Shown here: positions 23,001-33,441 of the stretch, in pieces
How the letters are laid out: every line of letters starts with the position of its first letter
Numbering within the stretch: the first letter of the stretch is position 1
Source: Paulownia fortunei
Taxonomy: Eukaryota; Streptophyta; Magnoliopsida; Lamiales; Paulowniaceae
Length of the DNA: 64,000 nt
Direction of reading: 5' to 3'
Assembly (NCBI GenBank): GCA_019321725.1
Contig: CM033105.1
Coordinates: 16,895,861 to 16,959,860 of the forward strand
Program-made: the position numbers and the translations under genes
Notes under the pieces: generated by a model
The model's input: only the letters and a program-made list of their open reading frames with translations
The model's database searches: none
What the model was told of the DNA's origin: nothing

Positions 23001-24589
23001 GAGAAAAATTATAAAGAGATACAATAATCTTAAGAATTAATAATATGATACATCTCATAGTAGTAATGAATTTACTGATCATATTGTTTTTCCATCTATT
23101 CTCAATTTTCTGTCACAAGGACAAAAATACTTTTTAAGTGTTTTCATTTTATATACTTATAAAATTCTTCATGAGCTCTATTTTTTTTGAAAAAAAAAGA
23201 TAACAGGTAACGCACTTTACTAGTTCAAATCAAAATTCAAACATTATCATAAGGAATGAAAGCAAAAAGTATGAACGAGAAATTATGCATCCATTATGCT
23301 CGCATATTCATTTCTTACATTTCTTCTCAAAATCAACGTGACAAAACCATATCTTCATTGTTTCACTTCCTCTTTCTCATTTTAGTACCAAATGTCATTT
23401 AAATCAAATAATGGTAGGTAGTTTTGTGCCATTGAATAATTAAATATCAAATGTTTGAATTTTTTTCTGGAAAGAAAATTCAAGGAACAGGCAAAATAGG
23501 ATGAATCCAAAGAAGAGCAACCTCATAAAAGATCACCATATGATTAATCGGAGAGACTAAACCATTCTACAACAAGTACTTCCATCTGGCATCACATAGG
23601 GATAAAGAAGACATAACCAGCATTATCAATCTAGTACCAATTCAAATATGTTTTTGGGTTGGAGCTGGGGAACTGAAGGGATATAAGAAAAGAAGATTCC
23701 TCAAACCTCATCGAAAACTAGGTTTAGAGATTCAAATGGCATTATCCACACCTCAAGGATTAGGTGGCAATTGATTCAAGTAATTACATGCACAAACACA
23801 TAATGCAATTCCAAGATTTAAGAAAAATTGTATTAGTTGGCTGCCTTGGGGTATCCCCCTTCAAAGCCCCAGAACAGAACATGTAAGAAATTCAAGAGGG
23901 CCACTTTCAATTCTAGAACACTAAAATTATCAAAACATAGTACCAAATGATTCATAAAGAAAATGAAAATCTCAAAAGGGAACTCCCAACTGAAATCATT
24001 TCAGCTAATTCATTCTTACATTACTTTTTCCTTTCCAATTTCGAACACACACACACACACACACACATTTAGCACAATTAAATCCAACTTTTTAGAGCTT
24101 TAATCTCACACACACACACACAGAATACAAACAACTGCTGAAAAATCATACCTGTTTAACCCAGTGCAACTGGAAATCAGGGCTGAAGAGCTTTCTCAAC
24201 GTGGCAATGTTAAAAAGGTATCCACTTATACTGTCATGCTTTGTAATTGGGTCTCTGAACTTTACACGCTCATCGTACGCCGTCCGATCGATCCCTTGAT
24301 CGTCAAACAGGTGGGGAAGATCATCGTACAAGAAATCCACCAATTGTTGCGCGTCAAAGGTTGTGGGTTTTGGCGGGCTCTCTTCTTGGGCTACGCTTCT
24401 TAGCCTAACCACCCACTTGAAACTCTTTTGGTCTGTGGTTTTGAGTGGTGGTAAGCTTTTGGTTTTGGATATGTACTTTGGTGGTGAGAGGAAGAAGGCG
24501 GTGGTGGTGGTCGGGGGCTGACGGAAGTTGGTGGCGCTCCGCCGGGTTGTTGGCCGTGGAATGGTGGCGGGGAAATGAGAGGTGGCCAT
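17023..24589 (-). CDS. HBP5: Plastid DUF2358 + SOUL haem-binding protein (HBP5-like), 8 exons
   Basis: Assembled by eye from eight minus-strand exons with AG/GT borders: 24589-24152, 19615-19478, 19389-19321, 19226-19155, 18830-18748, 18668-18537, 18327-18114, 17067-17023. These sum to 1191 nt, or 396 residues plus TAA, with no frame break. Residues 1-70 are Ser/Thr/Pro-rich and basic, as expected for a chloroplast transit peptide. DUF2358 follows (D-F-L-Y-D-D-L-P-H-L-F, then W-T-M-V-M-K-F). The SOUL domain runs from L-R-I-Y-K-T-P-D-L-E-T-P-K-Y to the end, with I-P-M-T-T-P-V-F, V-E-G-G-I-A-A-V, A-R-Y-N-D-P-G-R-T-W and the last residues E-E-F-S-L-D. The family matches Arabidopsis At5g20140 (HBP5), a chloroplast tetrapyrrole-binding protein linked to haem handling. 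The start is the first ATG of the long exon-1 ORF. Intron 1 (4536 bp) carries a MITE; intron 7 is 1046 bp. Symbol is by family recall, not by search. Confidence 0.92.
18114..18327 (-). CDS. HBP5: HBP5-like exon 7
   Basis: One base plus 71 codons, the longest SOUL exon, from L-P-A-P-N-Q-A-E-I-S to R-T-W-S-F-T-M. The acceptor is GTTGATCAG and the donor GTAAGA. Confidence 0.94.
18537..18668 (-). CDS. HBP5: HBP5-like exon 6
   Basis: Encodes Y-I-F-G-K-N-S, K-I-P-M-T-T-P-V-F-T-Q and the strand V-S-I-Q-I-V-L-P. The acceptor is TATCATAAG and the donor GTGAAC; it ends after two bases of a Ser codon. Confidence 0.92.
18748..18830 (-). CDS. HBP5: HBP5-like exon 5
   Basis: 27 codons plus two bases, V-R-K-Y-D-P-F-I-V-V-E-T to N-S-V-A-G. 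The acceptor is ATCTACAG and the donor GTAAAA. Confidence 0.92.
19155..19226 (-). CDS. HBP5: HBP5-like exon 4
   Basis: 24 codons, L-R-I-Y-K-T-P-D to T-A-N-Y-E, the start of the SOUL domain. The acceptor is TTTGTGCAG. The donor GTCCCT is weak; it is chosen because the reading frame and the conserved N-Y-E / V-R-K join require it. Confidence 0.85.
19321..19389 (-). CDS. HBP5: HBP5-like exon 3
   Basis: 23 codons, D-Y-W-D-S-I-E-N-N-D-Y-F to D-V-V-K-Q. The acceptor is TTTATCAAG and the donor GTACGA. Confidence 0.9.
19478..19615 (-). CDS. HBP5: HBP5-like exon 2
   Basis: 46 codons, T-G-P-Y-E-I-T-T-R-W to F-C-S-H-L. The acceptor is TTTCTGTAG and the donor GTAAGG. It completes most of DUF2358. Confidence 0.92.
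19796..19850. repeat. TATATC / TATTATC short tandem repeat in intron 1
   Basis: Imperfect repetition of TATATC and TATTATC units sits just downstream of the intron 1 acceptor region on the plus-strand map. No function is implied. Confidence 0.8.
19985..21334. mobile_element. Mutator-like MITE with long, repeat-bearing inverted ends, in intron 1 of the HBP5-like gene
   Basis: The ends read GGGTTAATCTCACTTTACCC and, inverted, GTAAAGTGAGATTAAC. They are flanked by nine-base direct repeats TATAATATA (19976-19984) and TATAAAATA (21335-21343), one mismatch. Nine-base duplications point to the Mutator superfamily. The arms extend about 350 bp. The outer part of each arm is an array of ~29-31-bp units built on CTCACTTTACCCCCTATACT, five on the left and six on the right. 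No transposase ORF. A diverged relative is at 25962-27624. Confidence 0.85.
21335..24151. other. HBP5: Remainder of HBP5-like intron 1, AT-rich
   Basis: No coding signal. It contains a 102-bp tandem duplication (21421-21624), TA-rich DNA at 22809-22828, and two short (AC)n tracts at 24045-24067 and 24107-24121 close to the exon 1 donor. Small ORFs here are chance. Confidence 0.6.
21421..21624. repeat. 102-bp perfect or near-perfect tandem duplication
   Basis: Two adjacent units begin TTTATTATAGCAATCGTGAA at 21421 and 21523. They differ at only about one base (CTTCCGGACTG versus CTTCCAGACTG). The near-identity suggests a recent duplication. It lies about 90 bp inside the intron from the MITE. 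Confidence 0.95.
24152..24589 (-). CDS. HBP5: HBP5-like exon 1
   Basis: 146 codons from ATG to C-A-G, followed by donor GTATGA. It encodes the transit peptide and the first part of DUF2358, ending L-H-W-V-K-Q. Phase 0. Confidence 0.92.
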
Positions 24590-24689
24590 TTGTGCTAGTA
24601 AGGTAGTTTTGGTAGTTAGTTCTCTATTTGGTGGATGATATTTTTATTTTGAATTTTGTGGCTAAGAACAAATCTTATTGAACACTTTT

Positions 24690-24743
24690 TCTGTTTTTTT
24701 TTTTTTTTTTTTTTTTGGGGTGGGGGGTGGGGGTATAACGTAA

Positions 24744-24780
<37 letters not shown>

Positions 24781-24790
24781 ATATATATTT
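24690..24790. repeat. Poly-T / G-rich / (TA)n low-complexity block upstream of the HBP5-like start
   Basis: A T run (about 24692-24716), a G-rich stretch (GGGGTGGGGGGTGGGGG) and a long TA dinucleotide run to 24788 lie about 100-200 bp upstream of the ATG. ORFs on both strands here are low-complexity artefacts. No TATA box can be assigned with confidence inside the TA run. Confidence 0.9.
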
Positions 24791-25961
24791 GTGGCAGCCA
24801 TAAACACAACAATTAGAATTGATCTCCTTAAATGTTAAAATGATAGTTAGAAGTGGGCCGAGTAAAATTTGGTGTCCAACCAAAAATTTCTCATTTGCTT
24901 CTAATTATCATTTTGAATTTCTTATTACATTTCATTTGGTTAAATTTAGCATAATGATGGTAAAATTCTCTAACAATAAAAAGATCATAATGAAATAAAA
25001 GAGATTGCAATTAAAATACACTTGGAGGAAGAGAAATATATTTGAAATTAAAATTTGTGAAATGAGATTTAAAATAAATGTATGACAATTAAATTGAACC
25101 CTTACCAAAATTTGAAATTGATGTTTTTGCTGCAATAAATTTTTCTTTTTTTTTTAACTTTTTGGACCATCATTTAATTGATTAGATATAATTAAAACAA
25201 ATTATTGAAAGAAAATGAAATAAAAGAACTTCTCTTATTCTTATGAATGATTACGATGCGCTTTTCTTTTCTCTTTTTTTTTCTATAATTAATTTTAAAA
25301 GGAATTTCCATGTGTATTTTTGCTTAATAAAAAATTCAAATTATCATTAAATAAAACTAAAATGTGATTTTTGATGGTTTATAAATTAATGTACTCTAAA
25401 ACTTAAATAAAATAAATAAATATATCCCCCAATAAGGGACCAATTCATTTATGCGTAGGTATTTTTGCAAGGTATTTATCATGCTTCCAAATTTTATTAA
25501 TATTTAATTTCATTGTTTAACTAAAAATATTCATATGACTTCTATGGTTGTTTATTGTTAGTCAATTTTATATTTGTACTATCGTTATATGTATGTAAGC
25601 AGATGAATACATTGTAAAAAACATAAATGGATAAATAAAACAATTTTAGAATTTGAAAGAGTATATACTTCATCATAAAAAATTATAGATAGAATCGATG
25701 AAATCCATTCAATACATACTAGTTTGGCATGTATAGTGAAATTTGGGCACCTATTAAGATATTTATATAAACTTACGTATTAATTTGACATTAAAATAAA
25801 ATTTGGGTACCAAAATGATGTTTTAGTTTCAAGAATCTAAGACGTGGAGCTTACGAGGGTAACAAAATTACTTTTATAAACAGGAGCCATGTTGTAAATG
25901 AGAGAAAAAAAGGGTTTTTTTTTTTTTTAAATTCACAAATGACACTAAATTAAATTTTAAA
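24791..25961. other. Intergenic stretch, no recognised feature
   Basis: Very AT-rich DNA upstream of the HBP5-like gene. The only ORF noted (24932-25135, minus) has low-complexity hydrophobic composition and no known motif. Confidence 0.4.
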
Positions 25962-27624
25962 TGGTTAATTTCACTTTACTCCCTACTATCATTCATTATT
26001 AATTTATCACCTTATACTTTTAATTTTATTACTTTACTCTCTGTACTCTTAATTGATATTATATTATCCTCTTGTATTTTTATTGCATCACTTTACCCCA
26101 ATACTTTTAAAAAATTATCTAATTGTCCTCGTCATTATTTTCAGTAAAATTATTTTTAAAATATTTTTAAACTAATAGACTTGTATTTATATTTAATAAT
26201 TTTTTCAACTTGATTAATTAAAGCTAAATATTAAATTTATTTGAAACTTTGTTGTACTTCAAATTTAGTGGCTATTTATTTAATTTAATATAGTTCCTAT
26301 TAAATTACTATATAGTAAAAGATTTTCTTTTAGCCAATACATTTATATTTATTACTTTCTTATTCATCATAAATCTAAAAAAACATGTGATATATTTTTA
26401 AATTATTATTAAATATGTGAAATATTAATAGTAATTTCCAATTATTAATTGAATAATCATAATTTAAGAAAAATATATTAAATTAAAAATAGTCATTTTT
26501 GTGATTAATTTTTGTTAAACACGAAAATAATTTTTTTTAAATTTAATATTATTTTTATTAAATCACGATAAATGATTATTTATAATCTGTTTAGCAATAA
26601 TAAATTCAACACTAAAATGATTTTTTTTAAATTTTGACATGGTTTCTATTAAATTACGAAAATCTAATTAATAACGAGAAATTTATTACTAATATTTAAT
26701 GTGGTTAAAAAATATTATTTAAAATATATTATACATTATTTAGATTTATAACGAATAAGAAACTTATAAGTAAAATATATTAGCTAACAAAATATTCTAC
26801 TATATATTTTATACAAATACTTTATATTACACAAGTAGTCATTAAATTTGAAGTAGAATGAAGTTTCAAATGAATTTAATGTTAAGTATAGATTAATGAA
26901 GTTAAAATAATTATTAGAATACAAATAAAAGTTTAGTAATTTTAAATATTTTTATAGTAATTTTATTAAAAATAATAGGTCATTTTTTAATAATGTGGGA
27001 GTAAAGTAATACAATAATAGTACATGGGGATAAAATGACACTAATTTAGAGTAGTGTTTTCAAAATAGATCCGGACCGGCCGGTTTAACAGGGAACCGGA
27101 GGTCGGTCCGGTCCGCTTCAATCCAAAAATCATTTTGACAGATCAAAATCGATCAACAGTTAGTTAAATCGGTCAAAACCGCCCAGAATCGGTCAAAACC
27201 AGTTTTGACCGATTTTTATATATTTTTATATTTTTATATTTTTTGTTTTTAATTTTTATAAATATTTAAATTTGATATTTTGTTATATTTATGTGATTAT
27301 TTGAATTTTGTGTTTTGTTATATGTGTTTTTATGTAACTATTTATTTATTTTACATTTAAAATATATTGTACAATAATTAATCTATTATATTATTATTTT
27401 ACATAATAAAATAAAAAAATATAATTAATTTTTATTAAACCGGTCTGATCGCCGGTTGAACCGGTCCGACTGATTGAACTGTTAATTTTAATAAGACCAG
27501 TTTGATCACTGATCCGATTATGAAAATATTGATTTAAAGTATAAAAAGATAAAGTGACACAATTAAAAATATAAAAAAATAATATGATATTCAATAAAAT
27601 TAGAGAGGGTAAAGTGGTTAACCT
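25962..27624. mobile_element. Mutator-like MITE, second family member, with nested insertion
   Basis: The ends read TGGTTAATTTCACTTTACTC and, inverted, AGGTTAACCACTTTACCCTC. They are flanked by a perfect nine-base direct repeat AATTTTAAA (25953-25961 and 27625-27633). Interior text (AACTTGATTAATTAA, ATAGTTCCTATTAAATT, ATAGGT) matches the intron element at 19985-21334 throughout, but with many differences. It is interrupted at 27052-27531 by a hAT-type MITE. No ORF. Confidence 0.85.
27052..27531. mobile_element. hAT-type MITE with CCGGTT-rich ends, nested in the Mutator-like MITE
   Basis: 480 bp. Eight-base flanks ATTTAGAG (27044-27051) and ATTTAAAG (27532-27539) differ at one base. The ends TAGTGTTTTCAAAAT and CAATATTTTCATAAT (inverted) are imperfect repeats. 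The subterminal regions are rich in GGTCCGGACCGG / ACCGGTTGAACCGGT / GGTCAAAACC motifs, typical of a widespread plant hAT MITE class. No ORF. Confidence 0.8.
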
Positions 27625-27639
27625 AATTTTAAACTTAAA

Positions 27640-28347
27640 AGTGCACTATAGTTCAAGAAAAGTACAGACATTTAGATACCTACATATTTCTCATATAAAA
27701 TTTTATTGTAGTAATTAATACCAAACTAAAGTTTTCTTGGAACTCAAATTGGTGAGTGTAAGAAATACTGAACTCTACATGTGGAATAAATTTGGTAGTT
27801 GCCAATTCATAACTTGCACAGATTATTAAGTTAGTGCTTGACAGGCAAGTCGCGGTGTTCAATGTCCCAATAATTTTTCTAATGCAATTATGTCTATATA
27901 AGTAAGCAAATATGTATTTATCTTTCGTACTGAAAATTTATTTTCCTACAAATATGTTACTACTGCAATAATTGGGGTGTATATTTTGTGCAGTCTAATT
28001 AATAAAACATAAAAAAATTAATTGCTACAATCAATGAATAAAATAAATTTGCTACATAGATAGATCTTTAGGTAGAATTCTTTTATAAAAAGGAGATTAC
28101 GATTATGTGTACACAAAACAAAAATTAGATTTTTTTCAATGGTGAATGAAAAAGTGACTGAAATAATATTTTTAAAGATTTTTACATTAGAAAAGTAAAA
28201 TATACATGAAATGAATATTAGAATCTAACCAATTTATAAGGTAGACGGACTCTTTTATGCCAGTGCATTCTTGTTCAAATAAATTGATCCTGGTAAAATG
28301 TAAATCTACAGCGAATAGGCATGGATAAATGTAGGCCATGGAACCTG
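27640..28347. other. Intergenic stretch, no recognised feature
   Basis: AT-rich. ORF 27680-27862 on the minus strand shows no recognised motif. Confidence 0.4.
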
Positions 28348-28769
28348 TGTTGGAAAATTTCACCATAAAAACAACAAAGTCAAAAAGGGATTGACCTTGT
28401 GGTAAAAAAGGGGTTGCCTTTTGGTAAAAAGGGGAGTTATCCTATTCTAAAATTGCAGGTGCTTTTCGGTATCTTGTCTCATTGCATCTGTCTATATAAG
28501 GAAAATTTGGGAAAAGTTCAAAGACATATCAAGCAGAAGAAAAACATGCAGAAGAGAGAGAGTTAGCGGCCAACCAAATCTTAGGAAAAAATATAGTGTA
28601 GCCACTGTAATTTATGATAGTTGTGATAGGAAAAGAAAATATTGGAGATTTTTTCTCTTGGAGTAATATAAAGGAGAAAATGTTATTCGGTAACTATTAG
28701 AATGGTCGCACAAAATTTTTTTTTTTTTGAATTTGTGTATAAAATTCAAGGTTGTATTTTTCTTAAGGC
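28348..28769 (+). repeat. Truncated Ty1/copia LTR, copy 1
   Basis: It starts TGTTGGAAAATTT, a usual copia LTR start, and has TCTATATAAGG as a probable TATA element at about 28492. It ends near 28769, where similarity to copy 2 (31760-32160) stops. The shared block runs from CATCTGTCTATATAAGG to TTGTATTTTTCTT, about 290 bp. Confidence 0.7.
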
Positions 28770-28814
28770 CATAATATTGGAATCATTTTGAAAAATTTAT
28801 ATCTTACGTTGAGA

Positions 28815-30688
28815 ATGTGCAAAAAGGTAGATGTAAATATTGTAATAGAGAAATAAATGTCGATTTAAAGGTACATAGGACTAGATCTCTTAAAAACCAC
28901 TATGAATCTTGTAAGAAAAAACCTCATGAAGTTACAACTACCAAATTTTATTTCATCTATCTCAGATGGGTAATAAGGAAACACCTCTTATTTTATGAAG
29001 ATTTGATCAAACTAAAATAAGAGAGGCGTTGAGATATTGGTTGGTTGTTAATGAGCTTCCATTTAAAACAGTTGAAAACTTGGGTTATACGCACTTTTTG
29101 TCGATTGCATGTCCTATGTTTATGATTCCATCATGAAGGACCATAACCAGAGACATATATAATTTTTGTATAGATAAAAAGAATAAGTTGAAGGCTTTTA
29201 TATGAAACCATTCTCAAAGAGTTTGCATCACTACTGACACATGTACGTCAATTCAAAAAGTTAACTATATGTGTTTTACTGTACATTTCATTGATGATGA
29301 TTGGAATTTGCAAAAATGATTTGAACTTTTGCCCAATTTTTGGACATAAGAGTGACGAAATGGGTAAATATGTGTAAAAATGTTTACTTGATTGGGGTAT
29401 TGATAGAATTTTCACTGTCATGGTTGATAATATTTTTTCAAATGATGGTGTAATTATATACTTGGTGAAAAAATTTGATCATTGGGTGGGAAGTATGTGC
29501 ATATGAGGTGTATTGTGTATATTGTTAATCTCATTGTACATGATGGTATGAAGAACAAGGATGAGTATTTGGCTATCTCTCATATTAGAGGAGCTGTAAG
29601 GTATGTTAGGAATTCTCCAACTAGGTAAAAAAGTTTTCTAGAATGTGTTGAAATTGAAAAATTAGAAACAAATAAATTATTTAGTCTGAATGTATTTTTT
29701 AGGTGGAATTCCACCTACTTGATGTGGAGTCGGCAACATGCCTTAGAAGAGCTTTTTATTCTTATCACTATTTAGATCTTAGCTATGCAAATGATCTTTC
29801 AAAGCCACCATACGATGGAATTCCAACAGATTATGATTGGGAGAGGGCTAACTTGTTGAAATTTTTGGGTCATTTTTATAAGCTTACTTTGTGCATTTCT
29901 GGTTCGTTATATGTCACATCAAACAATATGTTTCATGAAATAAGTGGAGTGAAAATGCTTTTTAGATAATGGTTGGAGAGTGATGACTTTGAATTGAGTT
30001 AGATGTTAAGAAAGATACATGAAAAAATTGACAAATATTGGGGATCAAATAAAAAATGAATATAATTTATTATTATGTAGTGATCCTTGATCCACGGCGT
30101 AAACTTTTATGCATTGAGTTTTCATTTGACTTATTGTATGTTGATATTGAGAGTAGTATGATAATGAAAGACAACGTGAAGAATAACATGCAAGAATTGT
30201 TTGATGAATATAAGTTGAAATATGAAACTCTAGGAAGTGGGGCCCTCTCATTAAGTTCTTCGTTTTCTTTATCTGTATCTAAGAAAAATATAGGTAACTC
30301 TCAAATGCCATCTAGAAACTTTATAGATCAGTTTAATAAGTACAAGTAGGGAGGAAAAAGTGAATATGTGAAGTCGGAGTTGGAGAAATATATAAGTGAT
30401 GATTTTGGGGATGATAATAAAGACTTTAATGTACTAAAATGGTGGAAAGTAAATTCTCATAGATTTTCTATTCTCTCCAAGATAGCTCGCAATATATTGC
30501 CAGTTTCAATCTCCATAGTTGTTTCAGAGGCTGCATTTAGCATTGATGGGCGTGTTCTTTATGCATTTAGGAGTTCTTTGTCTCCTAAAATAGTGTAATC
30601 TCTTATTTGTACTCAAGATTGGCTTAGTTTGAATTCTAAGCCAATAAGTGTGGAAGAGGATTTGAGTGAAGTTGAAAAGTTTGATTAA
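28815..30688 (+). pseudogene. hAT (Ac-like, RICESLEEPER type) transposase, degenerate
   Basis: The parts appear in order with many frame breaks and stops. A BED zinc finger has K-G-R-C-K-Y-C-N-R-E and R-S-L-K-N-H-Y-E-S-C (28823-28910). L-P-F-K-T-V-E-N follows (about 29055), then the RNase H-like core start C-I-T-T-D-T-C-T-S-I-Q and F-I-D-D-D-W-N-L (29225-29310). H-M-R-C-I-V-type text leads to N-L-I-V-H-D-G-M-K (about 29535). L-D-P-R-R-K-L is near 30090. The C-terminal dimerisation region F-N-V-L-K-W-W-K-V-N-S-H-R-F and V-S-E-A-A-F-S-I-D-G is at 30427-30550, ending V-E-K-F-D then TAA at 30686-30688. The family cuts and pastes DNA. Terminal inverted repeats were not found. The element, or a host gene of this family, is dead. 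Confidence 0.88.
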
Positions 30689-31639
30689 GGTATTTGTTAT
30701 TTTTACTTTTTACTTTTTTATTGTTGTTTTTTATTCAATTGCATTTATGCCCATATATTGATTATATTCTACTTTATAACCTATGTCTTGATTTTTTTAT
30801 TTTTTTTGTAGAATTGTCGAAGTTGGGGGTAGATTCAATAATTGTTGATGTTTGATAGAAGAGTCACTCTCTTTAATAAGCTATTCAATTGGTTCTCTTT
30901 TGCAACTTGGTTCAATGCCTAGTATTTTTTAGATTCAATTAGTATCCAAGGAAAAATAATCAACTTTTACTTTTGCTATTTTCTTCTCTTTTGCTTTTAG
31001 GTGTAGCATTAGAGGGCTGATTGTGTGTTGCTTGAATGTTTTTTATTCTACTAGAGCAAGCAAACATGGTTTGAGGGATGTGGTGATACATTGTAAAGCT
31101 GCATTCATTAATTAAAATTTAGCATTTTGTACAAGTGATTCTATATTATATTATATACTAGATTGCAAAGCTATTACAAAGAATTTAGGAGGCTTAGTGA
31201 GCGTGATGTTGAAAGTTGAGTAGCACGCTTTTTGTTTGGGGAAACTGTTTTGTAATTTTGTTGCATTTTGTCATTTTTATAAATTTTATCATCTTCATTT
31301 GTTTCTATATTTTTAAAATACTATTTACCTTCTACAATTCTACTTGCTAATCTATATGATGAGGATTGATGAATGAGTGACTATATTTTATGGTAGACAG
31401 TAGGTTACAATTTAAAGGATACTATAAATAGATCAAGATTCAATTTAGTTTATCTTAATTTATGGTTATTTTAGGCTCAACAGGATAATATCATGACATT
31501 AATGATTCTTCTTCATATGCTTGTATCAAAATATCATCATGCAAGTATGTAACTAGTAATAGAACCTTTTTTTTTGGTGCAATAAAATTGCAATTAATAA
31601 TAAAAATGAACGAAGGAAAAATAAAAACAAAAACCAAAC
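30689..31639. other. Flank of the hAT pseudogene, no further gene
   Basis: The pseudogene may have a last intron here (pyrimidine tract and TTTTTGTAG at about 30802-30811, followed by a short open stretch). Otherwise AT-rich with no supported feature. Confidence 0.35.
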
Positions 31640-31745
31640 CCAACCATATCGGGTACCCGACTTGTTTAGGTATGTGTCGGGTAGTGTAATACACTACTCG
31701 ACAAGTCGGGTACCTGAGTTGAAAAATCCAAAACCCCAAAACCCG
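31640..31745. repeat. GGGTACCCGAC-rich MITE fragment
   Basis: TCGGGTACCCGACTTG and its inverted counterpart CAAGTCGGGTACCTGAG flank a palindromic centre (TCGGGTAGTGTAATACACTACTCGA). Similar GGTCGGGTA / CTACCCGAC text is at 46150-46260. It resembles a known type of plant hAT MITE with GGGT(C/A)GGGTA ends. Borders are uncertain. Confidence 0.5.
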
Positions 31746-31759
31746 ACACGATGCCAACC

Positions 31760-32160
31760 CTACATCTATCTATATAAGGGAGATTGCCGAGAAGTTCAAA
31801 AACACACCAAACAGAAAGAAAAACAAGCAGAAGAGAGAGAGCTTGGTGTGTAACCAAGGCAAAGATAAAAATAAAGTGTAGGCACCTAGGAAGAGCAATT
31901 TGTGATAGTCAAATTATGATAGATGTAGAAAAATACTTGGGATTTTTTCTCTTGGGGCAATACAAAGGGGTTGGGAGAGTGTTTTTTGGTAACTATTAGA
32001 GTGGTTGTACAAGATTTTTCTTTTTCTGAGTTTGGGCATAAAACTCAATGTTGTATTTTTCTTGTACCAGTAAATTCTATATTAGTGGAAGAATGGGAAC
32101 TCTTGTGGACATAGGCGGATTTTTTAAACCACATAAAAATTTATGTTCAATTTTATATGT
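31760..32160 (+). repeat. Truncated Ty1/copia LTR, copy 2, with degenerate primer site
   Basis: It matches copy 1 from CATCTATCTATATAAGGG. It continues past the copy 1 break to GTGGACATAGGCGGATTTTTTAAACCACATAAA, the 3' part common in Tork/TNT1-type LTRs. It is followed at about 32160-32172 by TGTTATCAGTATC, a decayed match to the tRNA-Met primer site TGGTATCAGAGC. Confidence 0.65.
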
Positions 32161-32351
32161 TATCAGTATCATTTATATTTTGTCATCATCCTATTGATGT
32201 GATTTGCCAAATATTCCTAATAAATTAAATCTCGAAATCTCAATTGCTTCCATTGTGCCCAACAACTTGTTTATTCAAATAGTTTTAACAATCCTTCACC
32301 TATTACATTTTATTTCTTCTCTTTCTTTTTATATGCATATATATATATATA

Positions 32352-33010
32352 TGTTATGCACCAATTGGAGAAGGTACACCCCAAGTACCAATCTGCTATT
32401 TTTGCTCTTCTCCCTTGGTTGCATCACCTGTAAAGACGCCAGTGCGACCCGACGTAAGAACTTTGACTCTCAAATCAGTAGATATTCTCTTGGAGAAGAT
32501 GAAAAATAGACAAATATATATGTATTTCAAATATAAAAAGTGTAATCTATGATATGCCATGAATTTTCTTATTTATAGGTGTTAAATAAGGGCAAAAGAG
32601 ATATTTCAAATATTAATTTATTATAACAGATTACTGTACACGTATTCACATTCTCTGATTTAACTAAAAAGATTCTCTGTCCTTTTCTAATCATAATCGT
32701 TTCATCCTAATTTTTCATGTGAACCTGCCCGACCTAAAGGTCAGTAAGCTTCCTAATGCTAGATATAAGACGCTTAACAGGTCATTCCCGGCCTGACCTA
32801 CTTCGTACTAACTCATCCCCATAGCCTGACCTGACCTACATCACATTAGATTCTTATTCATTATCCGAGTTGCGCAGGTCTATCCCGACCTATATGACCT
32901 TAACTTCTTTCTCATAACCTGAGCTACGCAAGTCCATCCCAACCTATACGATCTTAACTTCTTACTCATAATTCGAGCTACGCAGGCCCGTCATAACCTA
33001 TACCATATCA
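32352..33010 (-). repeat. 3' LTR of Tat element A
   Basis: 659 bp with TGTTATGCACC at the left end and CCATATCA at the right end, giving TG...CA on both strands. Read on the minus strand it aligns along its length with the 5' LTR of element B (47296-47987): AGGTCAGGTCAGGCTA, TTAGGATGAAA, CAGTAATCTGTTA and ACTTGGGGTG. The polypurine tract AGAGTAGGGGGACAAGC abuts it at 33011-33027. Confidence 0.85.
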
Positions 33011-33027
33011 GCTTGTCCCCCTACTCT
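33011..33027 (-). other. Polypurine tract of Tat element A
   Basis: On the minus strand AGAGTAGGGGGACAAGC immediately precedes the TG of the 3' LTR, as expected for the plus-strand primer. Confidence 0.75.
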
Positions 33028-33441
33028 ACCTGACCTGCAACCTTTGCAGGGCAGACAGAGTAGAAAAAATCTTGATTATTAGGGCTGACGCAGACATCTT
33101 TTTCAAATTCCACCATTGGGATTTCGCACCCATTACTAAGATTCTAATGCCTTAGTCTTTTCAACTGATTATCCTCATCCAGCCCTACACGTCTTCATCT
33201 TGTCATCCATGGCTATAACTTTATTTACCTGTTCGAGTGTCGCATTTTTCTTATAAAAGAGGCCTTTCTCTTCCCCATTTTTCCCTTTTTTCTTTTCTGT
33301 AAATTTTCTCTCCAGCTATCATTCTCTTGTATTCTTCTGGAAACTATTTTCTTTTCTTTCTTCAATAAGCTAAATAAATCCTTTGACTCTTACTATTTGT
33401 TTATTTCCCCCTTTTTTCTTTACATGCTTGGTTTATTTCTT

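Noticed and set aside
24656..24883. ORFs on both strands with Tyr/Ile and Phe/Gly runs
   Set aside because: Products of the T, G and TA runs upstream of the HBP5-like gene.
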